Shown: piece by piece, positions 5,894 through 8,495 of the stretch
Layout: every line of letters begins with the position of its first letter
How positions within the stretch are numbered: the first letter of the stretch is position 1
Origin: Desulfotignum sp.
Lineage (GTDB): Bacteria > Desulfobacterota > Desulfobacteria > Desulfobacterales > Desulfobacteraceae
Direction of reading: 5' to 3'
Length of the DNA stretch: 8,495 nt
NCBI GenBank assembly: GCA_021737445.1
Contig: JAIPDY010000251.1
Location: 1-8,495, forward strand
Notes under the pieces: generated by a model
What the model saw: the letters and a program-made list of their open reading frames with translations, nothing else
Told to the model about the DNA's origin: nothing
Database searches by the model: none
Position numbers and translations under genes: made by a program

Positions 5894-7208
5894 TTCAAAT
5901 TGTGCAATAGAAAATGCCCGCAATATCTTACAAAAAGGGATGTATCATAAACTTTTTTCTCCCGGACTTGAGATATCTCCCGGCTTAAATGAGGTATATG
6001 AGCTTGCACTTGCATATTATGAAAGCAAAATCCTTATAAAAAAGGAGCTCATAAAGAACAGCGCCTATTTTGTAAAAGTGGACGGCGAATTCACCAATCA
6101 TTATTTCATCTGCACTGGAGATCCAGTCAAAATTCCTGATTATTCGTCTTCCCGCTTAAAATCATTTTTTATTAATAACCAGTTCAGAACAGGGTACGCC
6201 ACACACGGGCTTTTCCCATACCGGGGGAAATTTCACCCGCAGATGATAAAGGCCATAATTAATATCATGGGAATCAAGCAAGGGGACACCATTCTTGATC
6301 CCATGATGGGATCAGGGACAGTGCCTGTTGAAGCGGCTTTAATGGGTATTAATGCAATCGGGATTGATGCCAGTCCGTTTTGTAAATTCATGGCCCAGGC
6401 TAAATGTGATGCTTTGAAGATAGACCCTGCTTCTCTGGATATATTTACCAGCAGGCATGAAAATCTGTTTTCTGATTTCAATACCTGTTTTGAAAAAATC
6501 TCCCAACAAAAAAAACTTTTTTTAAAAAACACCCCCTTGCTGAATCCGGCTGAAAATGAAAAAATTTTCAATTTGATCTTTCTGGCTTTCCTTGACAGCG
6601 GTGGTTATGCAAGGAGAAGCCAAAAAAAATCACATGCTGAATATTTTACATCTATTCTGGAACGTTATACTGCTGCAGTAAATAAAATCAGCCATGTTTT
6701 GAAGCAATTGAATATTTTCCCGGCCCAAACAGATCTATATCAAGGTGATGCCAGAAATCTGGATATTGAAACCAGTAGCCTGGATGGTATCATATTTTCT
6801 CCGCCTTATAGTTTTGCCATTGATTATCTGAAAAATGATGTTTCTCAATTAAAATATTTTGACACTGAAATTTCTCACCTGGGTGAACAAATGATAGGAC
6901 TGCGTGGTAAAAATCTCAAAGAAAAATATGCCATGTATCTGGAAGATATGGAAAAGGTGCTTTCCGAATGTTCCCGTGTACTTAAAAAAAACCGGATGTG
7001 TACCATCATAATCGGCACCAACGACAGCCAGTTGAGCAAGGCGTTGAATATCCGGAAAGAAGCTGTTATGGGATTGCATAAGATAGTGATGGATATCGGA
7101 AAATCAAAAGGATTACTGCCTGTCCGGTCTCTGCCAAGGCAAATTATCGGAATGGCCAATACCATGCGCCAGGAATATATTGTCATTCTCCAGAAACAAA
7201 ATGATTAA
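5874..7208 (+). CDS. Second DNA methyltransferase, SPPY type (M2), likely N4-cytosine
   Basis: From ATG 5874 this is a 444-residue SAM-dependent methyltransferase. Motif I comes first, LDPMMGSGTVPVEAA at about 141-155, preceded by THGLFPYRGKFHPQMI. Motif IV comes late, FSPPYSFAIDYL at about 308-319. SPPY is usual for N4-cytosine DNA methyltransferases, and BamHI's own partner methylates N4 of the inner cytosine. The long insert between the motifs (about 185-295) may recognise the target. It also resembles TRM11-like methylases, so an RNA substrate is a remote alternative. ATG 5874 is chosen because GAAAGG lies five bases upstream; the frame extends back to 5829, inside R. The gene overlaps R by 20 bases, as R overlaps C, so C-R-M2 is one translationally coupled operon. 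It looks intact and has no apparent homology to M1. Confidence 0.85.
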   Translation: MAEAADNSNCAIENARNILQKGMYHKLFSPGLEISPGLNEVYELALAYYESKILIKKELIKNSAYFVKVDGEFTNHYFICTGDPVKIPDYSSSRLKSFFINNQFRTGYATHGLFPYRGKFHPQMIKAIINIMGIKQGDTILDPMMGSGTVPVEAALMGINAIGIDASPFCKFMAQAKCDALKIDPASLDIFTSRHENLFSDFNTCFEKISQQKKLFLKNTPLLNPAENEKIFNLIFLAFLDSGGYARRSQKKSHAEYFTSILERYTAAVNKISHVLKQLNIFPAQTDLYQGDARNLDIETSSLDGIIFSPPYSFAIDYLKNDVSQLKYFDTEISHLGEQMIGLRGKNLKEKYAMYLEDMEKVLSECSRVLKKNRMCTIIIGTNDSQLSKALNIRKEAVMGLHKIVMDIGKSKGLLPVRSLPRQIIGMANTMRQEYIVILQKQND

Positions 7209-7260
7209 CCGTTTGATATGACTTGCATTTTCAGCGGGTCATGACCGATTCTGAAATATT

Positions 7261-8289
7261 TTATATCCTTGGCCAGGTATCAGCCACCTTGTAGCCTTCA
7301 GGCCAGGGGTCATGGGGATCCAGCATGTGCTGGTGGGTGCCGGTGATCCAGGCCCGGCCCGTGATGGAAGGGATGATGGCATCAACCGTTCCGACTGATG
7401 TGGTCTGCTCCAGGCGGCAGAAAAACCGGGATCCGATGATGGACTCGCCGATGTATTTATCCCCGGGCTTGAGAAGGCCTTTGGCGGCCAGCACGGCCAT
7501 GCGGGCACTGCATCCGGTGCCGGTAGGGGACCGGTCCAGCTTGCCGGGCTGAATAGCCACGGTATTTTTCCCCACCCATATCCTGTTTTCCTTTTTCAGG
7601 GGTGCGGCCAGCTGGCAGAAGGAAACATGGGTCCAGTCAGGATTGTGCGGATGAACAAACCCCAGCTGGTCATTGGCGGCATTGGTGATACGGATGCCGG
7701 TTTCAACCAGCTCCCTGGCCTCATCCGGCACCACGTCAAACCCCAGCGTTTTTGCATCCGCGATCACAAAGGAATCTCCGCCATAGGCGGTGTCAACGGT
7801 CAATGTTCCCAGGCCCGGCACCTCCAGAGGCACGGCCAGCTGGTGGACAAAAGAGGGAACATTATGGACGGTCATGGTCTTGACCCGGCCGTTTTCACAG
7901 GCAGCCCTTGCCTGGATCAGTCCGCCCGGGGCCTCCAGGGTGATCCTGGTTTCCGGTTCCTGCATGGGCAGGATGCCGGCTTCCAGCAGCACCGTGGCAA
8001 CACAGATGGAGTTGGATCCGGACATGGGCGGGGTATCTTCCGGCTCCATGATGATAAACCCCATCTGTGCATCAGGATGCCTGGGAGGCACCAGCAGGTT
8101 CACATGGCGGAACACCCCGCCTCTGGGTTCATTGAGCATGAAGTTCCGCAGGGTCTGGTCCTTTGCAATCCACCGGGACTGGTCCCACAGGGTATCTCCC
8201 GGCGGCGGGGCCACCCCTCCCACAATCACGTCTCCCACTTCCCCTTCGGCATGGCAGCTGACTGTATGAATGATATTTTTGCTTCTCAT
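7261..8289 (-). CDS. Proline racemase-superfamily enzyme, probable 3-hydroxyproline dehydratase-like
   Basis: The 342-residue protein belongs to the proline racemase/hydroxyproline epimerase superfamily: CHAEGEVGDVIVGGV near the start, NEPRGGVFRHVNLLVPP, MEPEDTPPMSGSN, AYGGDSF and DRSPTGTGCSARMA. In true racemases and epimerases two cysteines act as acid/base, in MCGH and SPCGTGT. Here these positions are Ser90 and Thr256; a cysteine (Cys260) stands four residues later. The human trans-3-hydroxy-L-proline dehydratase also has Thr at the second position, so dehydration rather than racemisation is more likely, though the Ser/Thr pair leaves substrate and reaction open. ATG 8289 (MRSKNIIHTV) fits the family start; the frame also extends to TTG 8304 without a ribosome site. 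The gene converges on M2 and follows a membrane protein gene. Confidence 0.85.
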   Translation of the reverse strand: MRSKNIIHTVSCHAEGEVGDVIVGGVAPPPGDTLWDQSRWIAKDQTLRNFMLNEPRGGVFRHVNLLVPPRHPDAQMGFIIMEPEDTPPMSGSNSICVATVLLEAGILPMQEPETRITLEAPGGLIQARAACENGRVKTMTVHNVPSFVHQLAVPLEVPGLGTLTVDTAYGGDSFVIADAKTLGFDVVPDEARELVETGIRITNAANDQLGFVHPHNPDWTHVSFCQLAAPLKKENRIWVGKNTVAIQPGKLDRSPTGTGCSARMAVLAAKGLLKPGDKYIGESIIGSRFFCRLEQTTSVGTVDAIIPSITGRAWITGTHQHMLDPHDPWPEGYKVADTWPRI

Positions 8290-8363
8290 GGGCGTTTTTT
8301 CCAAATTTTCAGAACGGTTACCATACCCTTTTTGGGTGTTTTTCGTAAGTTTTCAGGGCCTTT

Positions 8364-8495
8364 TCAGAATTTTCTGATCAGCACCACCCCTGCCGTGACC
8401 AGGGCGATGCCCAGGATCCGGGGCCAGGAGATGGCCTGCACCGGTACCCCTAACAGCCCGAAATGGTCCAGGGCCACGGCCATGATCAGCTGGCC
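8364..8495 (-). CDS. DMT-type integral membrane protein, C-terminal end (partial)
   Basis: The last 43 codons of a minus-strand gene enter from the right edge and end at TGA 8364-8366. They read GQLIMAVALDHFGLLGVPVQ then a final membrane helix ILGIALVTAGVVLI and RKF. This matches the C-terminus of the small drug/metabolite transporter-like YdcZ (DUF606) proteins, in which a conserved Asp-His-Phe-Gly turn precedes the last helix. The start and most of the gene lie outside the window. It is 74 bases upstream of the racemase-family gene in the same direction, so they may be cotranscribed. The substrate is unknown. Confidence 0.7.
   Translation of the reverse strand, partial: GQLIMAVALDHFGLLGVPVQAISWPRILGIALVTAGVVLIRKF

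Larger units (their letters stand above)
3750..7208. other. AT-rich BamHI-like restriction-modification island (M1 <> C-R-M2)
   Basis: Four genes form one functional block: M1 on the minus strand, then C, R and M2 on the plus strand. Base composition is visibly more AT-rich than on either side (6121-6180 has 18 G/C of 60, 7921-7980 has 42 of 60). The block sits between two host genes with almost no spare DNA: it overlaps the lipoprotein gene by four bases on the left and stops 52 bases before the racemase-family gene on the right. No integrase, transposase, tRNA or clear attachment site is visible. Horizontal acquisition is inferred. Confidence 0.8.

Noticed and set aside
7237..7246. Palindrome GGTCATGACC between M2 and the racemase-family gene as a terminator
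   Set aside because: It has no loop and no following T-run on either strand, so it cannot act as a standard intrinsic terminator; it may be chance.
7261..8304. CRISPR, IS element, tRNA or integrase anywhere in the window to explain island mobility
   Set aside because: I looked for spaced repeats, transposase or recombinase motifs and tRNA-like ends and saw none; the plus-strand frames across this gene are shadows of a GC-rich coding sequence.
8324..8344. ACCC-TTTTT-GGGT followed by GTTTTT as an intrinsic terminator
   Set aside because: The stem is only four base pairs, and it would act on the plus strand, where no gene ends nearby.
8305..8367. Three TTTTCAG repeats upstream of the racemase-family gene
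   Set aside because: Irregular spacing, short and low complexity; no regulator known to me binds such a pattern.

Overview
The window looks like a bacterial chromosome segment, most plausibly from a Desulfobacterota (Desulfobacteraceae-like) sulfate reducer. That assignment is an inference from the style of the host proteins (radical SAM remnant, DUF1178 protein, MCE lipoprotein, AzlCD with an AraC regulator); no marker gene settles it. Its centre is a compact, AT-rich type II restriction-modification (R-M) island set in clearly more GC-rich host DNA. By hand count, 6121-6180 has 18 G/C of 60 and 7921-7980 has 42 of 60.

Left part (1-3753). On the minus strand an apparent azlC-azlD-araC operon runs leftwards: a two-subunit branched-chain amino acid exporter followed by its probable regulator. 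The regulator reading frame is interrupted by one in-frame TAG. Positions 1-124 lie downstream of it and show no gene. Upstream of azlC is a perfect 8-bp inverted repeat around the likely promoter, then the beheaded C-terminal part of a radical SAM gene on the plus strand. A DUF1178 zinc-ribbon-like gene and a small MCE/MlaD-type lipoprotein gene follow, overlapping by one base.

Centre (3750-7208). A beta-arrangement DNA aminomethyltransferase (here M1) runs leftwards and meets the lipoprotein gene stop-to-stop with a 4-base overlap. Divergent from it is a C-R-M2 operon: a small controller protein (XRE-type), a restriction endonuclease recognisably homologous to BamHI, and a second, unrelated-looking methyltransferase with an SPPY motif. 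C/R and R/M2 each overlap by 20 bases. The 151-bp M1/C intergenic region holds a perfect palindrome, GACTATAGTC, resembling controller-protein operators (C-boxes), and a second inverted repeat three helical turns away. All BamHI catalytic residues and the main base-contacting residues are present in the nuclease, so GGATCC is the predicted target. The protein stops just where the mobile C-terminal arm of BamHI would begin.

Working model: M1 and/or M2 protect host GGATCC sites, seven of which lie in this window. The C protein, bound between the divergent promoters, delays nuclease expression when the island enters a new host. Which methyltransferase is the protective one, and what the other does, is the main open question.

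Right part (7261-8495). On the minus strand, a proline racemase-superfamily enzyme has Ser and Thr instead of the racemase Cys pair, which points to a hydroxyproline dehydratase-like activity. Upstream of it is the C-terminal end of a small integral membrane (DMT-type) protein cut by the window edge.
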